64,000 nucleotides of DNA, from NCBI RefSeq assembly GCF_029962835.1, contig NC_080584.1, forward strand, positions 75,916,862 through 75,980,861, written 5' to 3'. This document shows, one piece after another, positions 12,264-21,919 of the stretch. Both the position numbers and the translations under genes were made by a program. The notes under the pieces were generated by a model. The model did not search any database. It was not told where the DNA came from and saw only the letters and a list, made by a program, of their open reading frames with translations. This DNA is from Magnolia sinica (lineage: Eukaryota > Streptophyta > Magnoliopsida > Magnoliales > Magnoliaceae). Position 1 is the stretch's first letter. Each line of letters starts with the position of its first letter.

Positions 12264-13630
12264 CATGGATGCATGATGTGCGCATGTAAAGAAAATAGCG
12301 TTCATCAATGAATATTGCATGGTATCTACTGGATGTGAGGTTTGGAGCATATCCTTTTGGACGTACTCCTAAAGTTGGAGATCCGATCTTCTGAAATCAT
12401 TCATAAATTCTTGTGATGGGCGTTGATTGTGTAGTGTTAGTCAAGAAGAGCCAAAGGGATTTACATTCCATGCACCCAACGTGTAAAGGCAAGTAACTAA
12501 TTATGCCAGAGACCCAGTAATCAAACTATCAAAGTGCAGTCATCCCTCAAACGCATGACACCTTTGTTAGAAGGAATCCATTGCCCCTTGAATGATATCT
12601 TGTCTCTATCTTCTTATCACCTTTCTTTCTATCCTTTCTTATATCTTTTCATCTACATGTAATTAAAATCCAATGTTAAAATGAAAGTGGACCCCACGTA
12701 GTGGATGTCTCCTTCAAATCACAAATTGGCAGCAACACAGAATATTGTCCCATCTTCATGCACGACACAAACGATAGCTGGAAACCAAGTACTCTTGAAA
12801 GGGATGGAAATTAGAGGGTGATTCCGTGCATCCACAGGCTGGGCCTTTTCTGTGTCTCATTTTCATTCTGAACCCGCCACACACGTGGATGAGATCTGAA
12901 CCATTCGTTTCATATTCCCAATAGTGAATGGGCTGTGGCCCAAAAAACTCAATGTTTGAGCCAATCTAGCCCTTTAATTGGTGGCATATAAATCTAAACT
13001 AAGAGACCAAAATCACTAACAGCTCGCCAATTAAAAAGGCCCATTTTTTAGATGGTTAAGATAATCCTATCAAAGGTAAATTTGGTCAGTGGCTAGTAAT
13101 ATGGATGATCCCATGTGATGCGAGGTTCAGATCATCATATGTATGTTTTACGTGTGAGGTACACAATCTAGCTGCTCAAAAATGCAGTGTGCCACCATGG
13201 GCAGGGTAGGCCGATTTGATCATATCAGCATTCAACAGTGACTAGCTTTCTATGTATCCCTGTGCAACCTTACCTTCAAGTTCGAGAGCTCATTTTCGAC
13301 GTCACGTCATTCTTCCAAAAGGAACCAAACACATTCATTTTGCCAAGGTAATTCAGCAGCACGAGGCTTGTCTCAGTCAGCGATTACTACCATCTCGAAT
13401 TAAACAGGTAATTTTAATTTGAGATCAATCGGCTTTAGCATTCATTTAATAAGCCTCATGATCAGAACCTAAGAATTACCCATTCCAAAACTTTAAGTGG
13501 GCCATGTGGCATGAATTGAGAGGTTTTTAGGGATAATTTTCCAGGGTGGCCACCTAAGTGTTGAACCAGTCTGATTTTTGAAGTCTTGTCTAAATAAAGG
13601 TGTACACTATTTCTAGTGAAAAAGAAGTAA
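10430..13630. other. CACTA interior, mostly unassigned
   Basis: AT-rich, intron-like or intergenic-like sequence with low-complexity runs (CTTTC near 10715, poly(T) near 11420, an AG microsatellite at 12221-12261). The part at about 12850-13550 has plain host-like intergenic composition. I see no supported gene. It may be introns or flanks of the captured genes. Confidence 0.5.
12221..12261. repeat. (AG)n microsatellite
   Basis: About 20 uninterrupted AG units. Confidence 0.95.
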
Positions 13631-13639
13631 GCAATGAAT

Positions 13640-14384
13640 GTCTAGGTGCAGATGTTGATGATCTTTACGAGGAAAATGGAAACATGGAGTTTTGTCCTTC
13701 ACCGGAGCTCAACTTAGCATCTGAAAAGCCAACGTTTGAGCAACTTGGAGGATACGAAACTTGAGAATGGGAAAGCTAACATGTCATGCTGGGGACAAGC
13801 TGCAGCTGCAGAAGTGAAATCAAATGGTTGGGGGTGGCTGGGATGTTGATAAACATCCCAATTCAAGCAAAAATGATATAACACATCCAAAACAAATGTT
13901 TGGTCTAGTTGGGATACTAATAAAATGGAAACACAGGCAACTCAACCTATCCAATCATCAGAGTTGCCCGGAACTAGTTCTTGGAATAGTATCGGAGATG
14001 CGAAAAAGAAGCACCATACACAATCAGATCAGTCTAATGCCTGGGGTGGCTGGGGCGGTAATAGTGTGGGAGATGCGGAAAAGATGCACCAGACGCAAGC
14101 AGATCAGCCTAATGCTCACAGTGGCTAGGACAGTAACAGTATGGGAGATGCGAAAAAGCACAGACACAGTCAGACCAGTCTAATGCATGGGGTGGCTGGA
14201 ATAGTAATAAAAAGGAAACACAGGCAAGTGAATCTAAAAGACCAACAGCAGTGGAGTGTCCTGGATTTAATTCTTGGAATAGAACGGAAGTGCAAAGGAA
14301 GCAGCCCGTTCAATCTGATCAATGTACTCCCTGGGGAGGTTGGAAATCAAATGATGCAGGAAATTTTTTTTAAAAAATAAAAAT
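13640..14384 (+). pseudogene. Captured WG/GW-repeat segment (AGO-hook type, NRPE1/SPT5L-like)
   Basis: Three WGGW cores are visible (codons starting 14042, 14188 and 14332), plus SCWGQ near 13778, GWGW near 13830 and SWN motifs. They are embedded in a tandem repeat of about 74 bp (NS.GDA.K...TQ.DQ.NAWGGW) whose units start near 13986, 14060 and 14135. At the position of one more core, about 14110-14121, a TGG has become TAG. The cores are spread over two frames, so it is decayed. Reiterated WG/GW dipeptides in a Ser/Gln/Asp-rich, unstructured context are the ARGONAUTE-binding platforms of plant RNA-directed DNA methylation proteins (NRPE1 C-terminal domain, SPT5-like). Assignment to a specific gene is inference. 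Confidence 0.6.
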
Positions 14385-15158
14385 TCAGACTTTGTTACTA
14401 AAAATCCAACAACATACGAATTCAGCCAAACCCATCACAGAAACAGTACTCAAACTTTAAAATAAAAAAAAATAAAAATAAAAATCCCAAAAATAAAATC
14501 TTTTGAATTTCCAATTAGCTACACCAAAAATCAGTTTCAAACAGTAGTTGAGAAATAGCAGGTGTTTTTCCCTACAGGTTAGAGAAATGCTTTACACAGG
14601 TCTAGGTGAAACAATTTGAGAACAGGGCAACAACATCATTATAGGTTCCTGAACACAGTAAATATCCTCGTGAGGCCAAACCTTTGTAACAATACTACAA
14701 ACGAAGCCAACTACTGCATTCATTAAAACAAAGAAAAATCATATCAAAAATTAAATGATTAAAGATGGACATCAAAAGGATTAATTTGTTGTTACCAGTC
14801 CTGTTGCATTTTGCAAAACCAAAAACCACTCCCAAGAGGACTTAGACCTTTTCGAAATGTCACTCTCTTTCCAATATGCCAACTTCTCACAACCACTAAA
14901 TTCCCACCTCAAGGAAAGAGATGATGAGTTTGCAAAAGCCCTTCCTAATGAGGTGGATCTATGTTGATTGTTCCCCTCCCATATATCAGGTTAGTCCACT
15001 CATGGATGGGCGAAAAAAGTATGAAAGAAACAGAGAGATTAAATGTACAACAGTGGTACACGTTATTGGTTGAAGCATTTCTTCAAACAAACCAGTAGAT
15101 GTCAGCAGCCATGGACAACCGCGGATATGGCGGCCGCTGCTTGATAATCGAAAGGGGA

Positions 15159-15161
<3 letters not shown>
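14385..15161. other. CACTA interior, no gene seen
   Basis: A-rich sequence after the WG/GW segment, then unassigned sequence up to the GA microsatellite. No supported coding region. Confidence 0.5.

Positions 15162-15230
<69 letters not shown>
15162..15230. repeat. (GA)n microsatellite near the CACTA right end
   Basis: About 34 GA units. They are followed by GATTTGGGGATGGGG-type short tandem motifs up to 15450. Open frames here are simple-sequence artefacts. Confidence 0.95.
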
Positions 15231-15233
<3 letters not shown>

Positions 15234-15683
15234 CTTCTATTTTCTCTTCTTTCAAGAGAGGCCGGAGTGGACGGACGTTGGAGAGAGAGAGACTTTCGGG
15301 ATTTGGGGATGGGGTGCACGATTTGGGGATGGGGCGATTTGGGAGATAAGATGGAAGAAGGGTTTTGGGGAGAGAAGAGGGAAGAATGGTTTTTAGGAGA
15401 GAAATTTTGGCGCGCTTGATTCGGAGATGGGGCGATTTGGGAGAGGAGGGAAAAATGGGTTTTTGAAGAGAAAGAAGGCGGGCGCGATTTTGGGATGAAA
15501 TTCGGGAGGCAAAAGACCCTTTTTTTTATATATAAAATTCCAGCGGCGGTGGCTCATCCGTACACGGGCGGCCACGTAAAAACGCCGCACATTTTGTATC
15601 TACATGGGCGTTTCGTCGGGGCCGCCAGTGAGAATCCGCTGCTGATTATGATATTTCTTGTAGTGTGTACATATATACATATA

Positions 15684-15688
<5 letters not shown>

Positions 15689-15721
<33 letters not shown>
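15689..15721. repeat. (GT)n microsatellite just outside the CACTA right end
   Basis: A GT run in the residual intron 1 of copy 1, between the CACTA target duplication and exon 2 at 15800. Confidence 0.9.
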
Positions 15722-15723
<2 letters not shown>

Positions 15724-16247
15724 ATGCATGTTGTGTGAACCTTATAGGTTTTCAACCTTGCATTCTTTTTTGTACTAATCAATACATGTTCAAATACAGA
15801 AAACAAAAGCAAGAAGAGGAAACAAGTAATCGCTGCACTAACAATCTCTCTGTCCATCCTTCTACTGGGCTCCTTTATGTGTTATTTCTGTAGGCAAACG
15901 CTATTGCATAAAGGTAAAAATTCTCTTAGTCATGAACCGTGCAATGGAGATCAAGTGAAGCAACTGTTTTGCTATCAACCAGGGAAGCGGGAAAGTAGCC
16001 AAGAAGTATTAGTGCGTGAGTTAGGAGATAATGGGTCAGATGAAAGGGAATTCATCAATGCAAATAGGAGATAATGGGTCAGATGAAAGGGAATTCATCA
16101 ATGCAAATAGGCTCAGAGATGGTGGAAGGAAGGGTCTGGAGTTGCCGCTATACAGTTTTGCAAGTATAGTAGTTGCTACATATAACTTCTCTCCAGCAAA
16201 TAAGCTTGGGTATGGTGGTTTTGGCCCTGTTTATAAGGTAACCATAT

Positions 16248-16629
16248 ATTTTGTTTTATTTTTCTTTTTGAAGAAATGGATATATTCAATAAAACTTGGC
16301 GAAGCTGTAGAGATCGCATACAATTTGGGCTAGCCCTCTGGGACAAAAAGGAGGGGGCGGCCTATCATAAGAAGAAATTGTACAAAACGGATCTAATTTT
16401 CCCTAATCATTCCTAGACCTGCCCAGTCGAGAAGGAGCTCCCCTCTCGACAGGAGCGGGAGGGCAGGTACCTTGTTAAACTCCCTGTATAGTTGGCTTTC
16501 ACTACCCATAAGCTCCAGGCCGTCTGCTACTCTGTTAGCTTCCCTCGGAATGTGCTGGATAGAGCAGGTAGTGAAAACTTTCATAGGCTGTCTGCTACAC
16601 TGTTAGCTTTCTCTACCCTTTTCTTGTTG
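16248..16629 (-). mobile_element. 5'-truncated LINE 3' end in intron 3 of copy 1
   Basis: The minus strand encodes a LINE RNase H tail (CSIQHIPREANRVADGLE) followed by a 3' UTR ending TTATTGAATATATCC and an A-rich tail. It is flanked by a 7-bp target duplication ACCATAT (16241-16247 and 16630-16636). Copy 2 has the uninterrupted site at about 49725-49745. The insertion begins only 10 nt downstream of the exon 3 splice donor. Confidence 0.8.
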
Positions 16630-16689
16630 ACCATATTTCATTGACACTAGTTCAATTTAGATAGAAATAAATGGCATGTATTTCTGCAT

Positions 16690-17100
16690 AGGGATTTGAA
16701 CGAAAGTGATGTAGAGCAGGTCGCAGACACTTGCATGGCAAAGATAGACCAGAGAAGATCCGATCGGAGGTGGAAATGATCAGGACCGTCAGAACCTTAA
16801 CACAGTAGTATCTTGCAAACCAGAATGAGTTTTTCGGCATATCATATATGATTTTGGGGTAGGAGAGGCTACTTTAGCCAACCAAACCCGATACGCCAGA
16901 TTGTCCACACTGGATCTGCGAGACTCCAGATCGACAGTCAAAAGCCCCTTTTACTTTTGTTTTTACTATAAATAGTGAGTTTTAGTTTGATTATAACTTT
17001 TGGTACTTTGAGTTTTTGGAGTTTGCCCAACATGAAAAAGGGCTTAGAAAAATTAGGGAAATAACATGGTTAGGCCAAATTGGACACTTACTATTTTTGG
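16690..17100. repeat. Dispersed repeat, copy in intron 3 of receptor-kinase copy 1
   Basis: About 400 bp match 42485-42855 in the same orientation (shared GAGCAGGTCGCAGACAC, ACTATAAATA, GCTTAGAAAAATTAG). It is absent from the matching intron of copy 2. The family is unknown; it may be an LTR piece. A TATA-like ACTATAAATA block is conserved in both copies. Confidence 0.7.

Positions 17101-17102
<2 letters not shown>

Positions 17103-17148
<46 letters not shown>
17103..17148. repeat. (GA)n microsatellite
   Basis: A GA run in intron 3. The matching intron of copy 2 has a shorter GA run at 50082-50111. Confidence 0.95.
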
Positions 17149-17151
<3 letters not shown>

Positions 17152-19384
17152 AAATTCACATAAACCGTATTTCAGAAATATATCCCATGACTTGGAAAAT
17201 CATGAGAAAGAAAGACAAAAAAATACAGCAAATAAAGAAAACATCACACTTATTCATACCGCCTCTTCCCACCAGTGAAACGACTCTGCATATGTATTTA
17301 TGAGTCCAAACTGATCATACACCACTTTAGCTCAAATAATTACTAATGATCATGTAATTTTGTTTTCACCAATACCTTTTCAAATACTACTCATCTTTCC
17401 TATCAAGCTTTTAACAGACTCGCTACGAAAATAATTCTAAGAAGAAGCAAATCCTAATCAAGCTTTCGAACTATAACTATGATTTGAAAGTTAGAGAAAA
17501 ATAATTCATCTTAGCTGATTCGTTCTCTAAAAGTTAGTGTAGAGGTAACAATACCTTTATCTTACCATAAATAACATACTTAGTTGCCAAATTTCCATGC
17601 ATGTTTCAGCAAAATAACTCTGCTTTAACAGGACCATATTTATTGGAAAACACCAACACACGAAGTATACACCACTTAGGGTGTCAATATTGAATAGAAG
17701 ATGCTGACGGTAAATGACAATCTTCAGGGTAAGTTGCACGAGGGACAAAAAGTCGCAGTGAAAAGGCTTTCAAGAAGTTCTGGATAAGGCCTAGAAGACT
17801 TCAAAAATGAGATTATACTTATTGCCGAACTCCAACACATGAATCTTGTTAGGCTTTTGGGTTGCTGCATTGAAGGAGAAGAAAAGATACTGCTCTACGA
17901 GTACATGCCCAACAAAAGCCTGGATTTCCTCCTCTTTGGTTTGTTGCTCTTTAACACTTTCCAGCTCCACGCAATACTATGGTGATAGTTTGGCATCATT
18001 TCTCAATTTGCAGTCTCTCATCGACTGTACACGTGACATACATGCACTCTGCTCAAACCATCCAAATCTTCGCCCCATTCCATATGGATCATGACTCGAA
18101 ATTCATACTTATCGGATGATCTTAGTCATCAGATTTTGGTCGTCTAATTCACACTGATTGGAACCAATTTCTTTTAACCAAACTCTACTAGTGTGATTTT
18201 TGGCATTTGTTGCATCTACAACGCACATTATGATTACAATGATCCAACCCAATAAGCTTATATACCATGTGTATGGTGGATGGGACAACACTAAAGAAAT
18301 ACCATGTGCACTAAAATACCAATAAGCTTATTATCTGGAAGTCTTGTCCTTCAACTTCATCTACATTCATTTCCTTTATGTTGGTAGGATATTCTCTACC
18401 ATGTGCACTAAAATACCATCCTGTTTATATATTTGAGTCTAAAATTGATGCAGATCCAACCCAAGGAAAGCTTTAAGATTGGGGAAAACGCATCCACATC
18501 ATTGATGGAATTGCTCAAGGGCTTCTCTATCTTCACAAGTACTCCAGATTGAGAGTTATTCACAGAGATCTTAAAGCCAGTAACATCCTCTTGGATGGTG
18601 AGATGATCCCCAAGATATCAGACTTTGGCATGGCGAGAATTTTCGGGCGAAATGAATCAGAGGCAAATACAAATAGGGTTGTTGGAACTTAGTAAGTAAA
18701 GTCATTCACAAGTACCAATGTACACCTAACCACATACACATCTATATACCCATAAACATGCCCAACAGATTGTCTAACTTCAATTGAAATTTTGTTGAAT
18801 GGTGGAATTCCAGTGGTTATATGTCTCCCGAGTATGCAATGGAGGGCCTTTTCTCAGAGAAATCTGACATCTTTAGCTTCGGAGTCTTACTTCTAGAGAT
18901 TCAGTGGCAAGAAGAACACCAGCTTTTATCATTCTGATAGGTCTCTAAACCTTCTCGGATATGTGAGTAACCAGAACAAATCTACCATCTAGGGTTCATG
19001 TTTCAAAACACCTTGTTTTTGTTTCGTTTTGGAATTTGTCAATGACTTACAACCAAGAAAGATGTAATTGTTTCAGGCATGGGAATTGTGGAAGGATGGT
19101 AGGGTCTCGGAGTTGATGGACCCAATGTTAGGTGATACATCTACTGGCTCTGACAATTTGAGATTCATCCAAATGGGACTCTATGTGTGCAGGAAAGTGC
19201 GAGGGATAGACCCACCATGTCTGATGTTGTTTCTATGCTTAGTAACGAAATGACAACGTTGGCTAATCCGAAACGACCTGCATTCTTTTTAGGAAGAAGG
19301 GGGCTTGAGGAGAATTCATCTAAAAGCAGAACAGAGAATTTTTCCAATAATGATGTAACTATTTCTGTGATAGAAGCTAGATAG

Positions 19385-19937
19385 ACATTCCGAATTCAGA
19401 ACAGATTATGCATCTTTTTCCAATCAACGGAATTATAGGTGGTTGAAGTTCGAATAATTCTTACCATTTTATATCAGTCAGATTAAATGATTATGCTGTA
19501 AGCTCCCATATGAGACAATGTGTAGTATGGGTAAGATTGTTGGATTTATTCTCTAAACTACCATAAATAAGCCATTGTTTCATTAAATTCTTGAGTTGAA
19601 TTGAGTCAATGAAAATTTTCTATTCATTGTTCTACATTCGTCAACAAACAGGGATGAGAACCATCATCCCTTCAGTGCAAGTTTCTTATGGTGGCTCATA
19701 TAGCATATGGTAACAGACATATATTCTGACTCCTGGTACACCACTTCAACCTTGATCTTGACACTCGTAACTGTTCTTCCTCCATTGCCCGCCAACAAAA
19801 CCCAGCAATGATGAAACCGATCTTTTAAGAAGTAAGAAGATGCGAGTGTACAAGTTCCTCACAATACTCTTAGACAGACAAAAATGAGTTTGATCTAAAA
19901 CTCAAGCAGACAACAGCACAGATAACAGTTTGGATGA
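19385..19937. other. 3' flank of receptor-kinase copy 1
   Basis: Co-linear with 52300-52850 downstream of copy 2, so the tandem duplication included about 0.5 kb of 3' flank. No separate gene seen. Confidence 0.75.
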
Positions 19938-19948
19938 GGATGCTCCCC

Positions 19949-20526
19949 TTTTTTCTTTTTTTTTTAAAAATCAAAACATCAATATCATCTCGTAGATGGC
20001 AAAAGCTGTCACTAAAACAATATAAGTTCAAACAAAACCCGATATCCATCACATCAAAATAGAACTAGATTACCATGATACCTTAAATGTCAAGTTCTCC
20101 CAACAAAAAGAAATATATCTAGAAACAAAACAATTGATGCCTCATTTCCATTTAGAAACAAACCCCATGCTCGACTCTAAAAATGTTCACACCCTCAATC
20201 TCCCTTCCTGCTAAAACAGCTTCCCTCCGTCAGCCTCGCACGCCCTCCAGTTGGTTGACACAACACCGTCTGGCAGTTCTCACAGACCACAACAGTCTGC
20301 GAGTGGCTAAAAACAGTTGTAATATTGAAGCATCCCTGGCACTTCACATCCATGAAGAAAGAGTTGGGAGACTGAACGAGGCGCTTGAGCTTGTGCCTCT
20401 TCTTCTCGAGCTCCGCTGGAGGATTCAGCAGATCGATATCGTTTGGCAGCACCATCTTCGAGAGGAATGAAAACGGCAGACGCTTGAAACCATAACGCTT
20501 TGAAACCCTAGAAGGAAGAGAGATGG
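19949..20526 (-). mobile_element. Retroposed copy of ribosomal protein eS27 mRNA
   Basis: On the minus strand a 5' UTR with CTAGGGTTT is followed by an intronless 86-codon eS27 frame, a 3' UTR of about 230 nt and a poly(A) tract with one interruption (T-run at 19949-19965 on the plus strand). Both sides carry the same 11-bp target duplication GGATGCTCCCC (19938-19948 and 20527-20537). These are the marks of LINE-type retroposition of a spliced mRNA. Confidence 0.9.
20195..20455 (-). CDS. RPS27: 40S ribosomal protein eS27-like retrocopy frame (86 aa)
   Basis: The frame starts [17 protein letters not shown] and contains the zinc-ribbon pairs CQGC and CENC and the C-terminal GGRARLTEG block of eukaryotic eS27, a small-subunit protein. 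The length equals the plant protein (86 aa) and no stop or frameshift is present. Differences from the usual sequence include E where VVCGNC is standard, and [11 protein letters not shown] where TEGCSFRRKGD is standard. It has no introns and has lost its parent promoter, and an upstream in-frame ATG comes from flanking DNA. Most likely an untranscribed or only incidentally transcribed processed copy, but the open frame is real. Confidence 0.8.
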   Translation of the reverse strand: MVLPNDIDLLNPPAELEKKRHKLKRLVQSPNSFFMDVKCQGCFNITTVFSHSQTVVVCENCQTVLCQPTGGRARLTEGSCFSRKGD

Positions 20527-20639
20527 GGATGCTCCCCCTTGAAGCTTCCCAGGTGTTGTTTGGGCCTTCTTGTTTTCTATTTGCCATGTCATCCAATCTA
20601 CAAGTAAGATGACACCACCCCCAAAAGAAAACTATTGCA

Positions 20640-21070
20640 AAAACTCAGGTGGGCCATACCACCTGCTTGCCTGCAAAAACTTAGATGGGTCATGTCATCC
20701 AATCCACAAGGACATGGATTTGTAGGAACTTTATCAGACGAGAAGCTAGGGGGCCCACCGTGATGCTTGTGAGAAATCTACCATGTTCATCTTTTTTCTT
20801 CCAATTATGTTAGTACATGGACACAAAAATGAGGCAGATCCAAAACACAAGTGGCTCGCATGATAAGAAACGGTAAGAATCGAACATCCACGGATGAAAC
20901 ATTCTTGGGAGCATAGATGTTTTTGACCAGGCTAATATTTTGTGTTTTCAGTTGATCGCAGTAGGAATTACCTTATGAACGGTATGAATGGAATATAAAC
21001 ATCACGGTGGGCTTAGGGAGCTTTCGACAGCTGTCGTGTAGTCCATGGTGATCAGAACTAGTTATTTGTT
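20640..21070. repeat. MITE-like GGGCCCACC-family copy
   Basis: Contains AGGGGGCCCACCGTGATG near 20750 and the CAGATCCAAA..AAGTGG signature shared with the repeats at 2614-6979 and 43900-47290. Ends not resolved. Confidence 0.5.
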
Positions 21071-21079
21071 GATTGATAT

Positions 21080-21452
21080 CTTAAATATGTAAATTAATAG
21101 GTCTGTCAATGACACTTCGGTGCCATCGAGCACACTTTGATGCCATCATAAAAATCCGAAATTTCTCATATTGGTTGTTGGACACTCTAGGCGTCCTACT
21201 CGATTCCATCGAAGGCTATTCAATGACATCGATGGCCTGCTCAATGCTATCATAAAATTTCAGAAAATTCATGATTTATTGCTGAAACGTTTTGATGTTT
21301 ATTTCGATGACATCAATGGGGTTCGATGACATTGACAGTCTATCGACGCCATCGAAGTCTCATTGAAGGTGCCATCGAACTATCGCGTAGAGTTATATAG
21401 AGTTGTGTATGTGCAGGATTTGTTTCTTATTTCGATTATGATTCTCATAGAG

Positions 21453-21519
<67 letters not shown>

Positions 21520-21735
21520 GTGCGTGTGTGTGTAATCAGTATTAGGAGGTATCTCAAGGCTTTCTAATTCATTCATAGGATTTTAAGGGCTTGAAAGGAG
21601 AGATTCAAGCCTTGTTTGAATTGGGTATTCTCTCTATCTCTTCTAATTTTTTGCTTTCATAGTGTATTACTGTCACTTTGTAGCATGGTTTTTTTTTCCT
21701 TTCATTCCACGTTAAACTCAATTTATTTGTATTTG
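21080..21735. repeat. LTR-like fragment with reiterated GATGCCATCGA motifs
   Basis: At least nine variants of GATG(C/A)CATCGA lie in both orientations between 21110 and 21385. A (TA)n run (21457-21516) follows, then a segment ending in TAGCATGG plus a T-run. The arrangement looks like the 3' part of a Ty1/copia LTR, but no paired LTR or coding region is next to it. Confidence 0.4.
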
Positions 21736-21843
21736 GACTTGTTTGTTTGTATTTGGACTTGGTTGTTGCGATTGGAGTACTTTGCCTAATTCATCTTTGT
21801 GTGCTTCTGCGATCCCCCAACATCATCCATTGAATCTTGCCTT

Positions 21844-21858
21844 AGATTGCCTAATGCA
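21844..21858. repeat. 5' target-site duplication of the U6-LINE insertion
   Basis: AGATTGCCTAATGCA here is repeated exactly at 42236-42250, directly after the LINE poly(A). Its last three bases GCA also match the U6 sequence that follows, a microhomology at the junction. Confidence 0.9.
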
Positions 21859-21910
21859 TGGCCCCTGCGCAAGGATGACACGCACAAATCGAGAAATGGT
21901 CCAAATTTTT
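21856..21910 (+). pseudogene. U6 snRNA 3' half, fused to the LINE 5' end
   Basis: From GCATGGCCCCTGCGCAAGG through GGTCCAAATTTTT the sequence follows plant U6 snRNA from about nucleotide 48 to the 3' end. The segment is about 55 nt without visible mismatch to the U6 I recall. The 5' half of U6 is missing, and no upstream USE or TATA box of a plant U6 promoter is visible, so this is not a functional snRNA gene. The U6 terminal T-run is joined directly to the LINE at 21911. The U6 piece lies inside the same target-site duplication as the LINE, so both arrived in one event. Confidence 0.92.
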
Positions 21911-21919
21911 GATAGAACG

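Larger units (their letters stand above)
7077..15665. mobile_element. CACTA (En/Spm-type) transposon, non-autonomous, carrying host gene fragments
   Basis: The left end reads CACTACAAGAAAAATG at 7077. The right end is its inverted counterpart, finishing CTTGTAGTG at 15665. A 3-bp target duplication TGT flanks it (7074-7076 and 15666-15668), as expected for CACTA elements. The first 500 bp hold many GCCGCTAAAA/CCGGCGGT-type subterminal motifs, and the last 130 bp hold similar GC-rich motifs. No TNPD or TNPA transposase frame is recognisable in 8.6 kb, so it would need enzymes in trans. The interior contains a Tourist-like MITE, a bZIP exon, two WD40 exons and a WG/GW repeat segment. It sits in intron 1 of receptor-kinase copy 1 and is absent from copies 2 and 3. 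Confidence 0.9.
1..19384 (+). pseudogene. G-type lectin S-receptor-like Ser/Thr kinase, copy 1 (decayed)
   Basis: The gene is inferred by alignment to the intact copy at 47691-52299. Exons: 1 (runs in from before the window, ends 1234), 2 (15800-15913), 3 (15983-16237), 4 (17728-17938), 5 (18454-18691), 6 (18814-18962), 7 (19077-19384, TAG). Base 1 aligns to 47745, so only 18 codons are missing. Exon 1 encodes B-lectin, S-locus-glycoprotein and PAN domains, exon 2 the membrane span, exons 3-7 the kinase. Lesions: TGA at 1036-1038 where copy 2 has CGA; a 43-bp tandem duplication in exon 3 (16025-16067, 16068-16110) that shifts frame and brings in TAA; TAA at 17785-17787 in place of CAA; TAA in exon 5 where copy 2 has TTA (AAG CTT TAA); a 2-bp deletion in exon 6; a 1-bp deletion in exon 7. 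The P-loop reads GYGGFG instead of GQGGFG. All splice sites are still GT-AG, so decay is recent relative to the duplication. Intron 1 is 14565 bp because of nested insertions. Confidence 0.93.

Noticed and set aside
15099-15419. Arg/Glu-rich open frames on both strands
   Set aside because: They are translations of the (GA)n microsatellite and nearby purine-rich repeats.
21856-21910. A functional U6 snRNA gene
   Set aside because: The 5' half of U6 is missing and no USE or TATA promoter lies upstream; it is inside a LINE target duplication.
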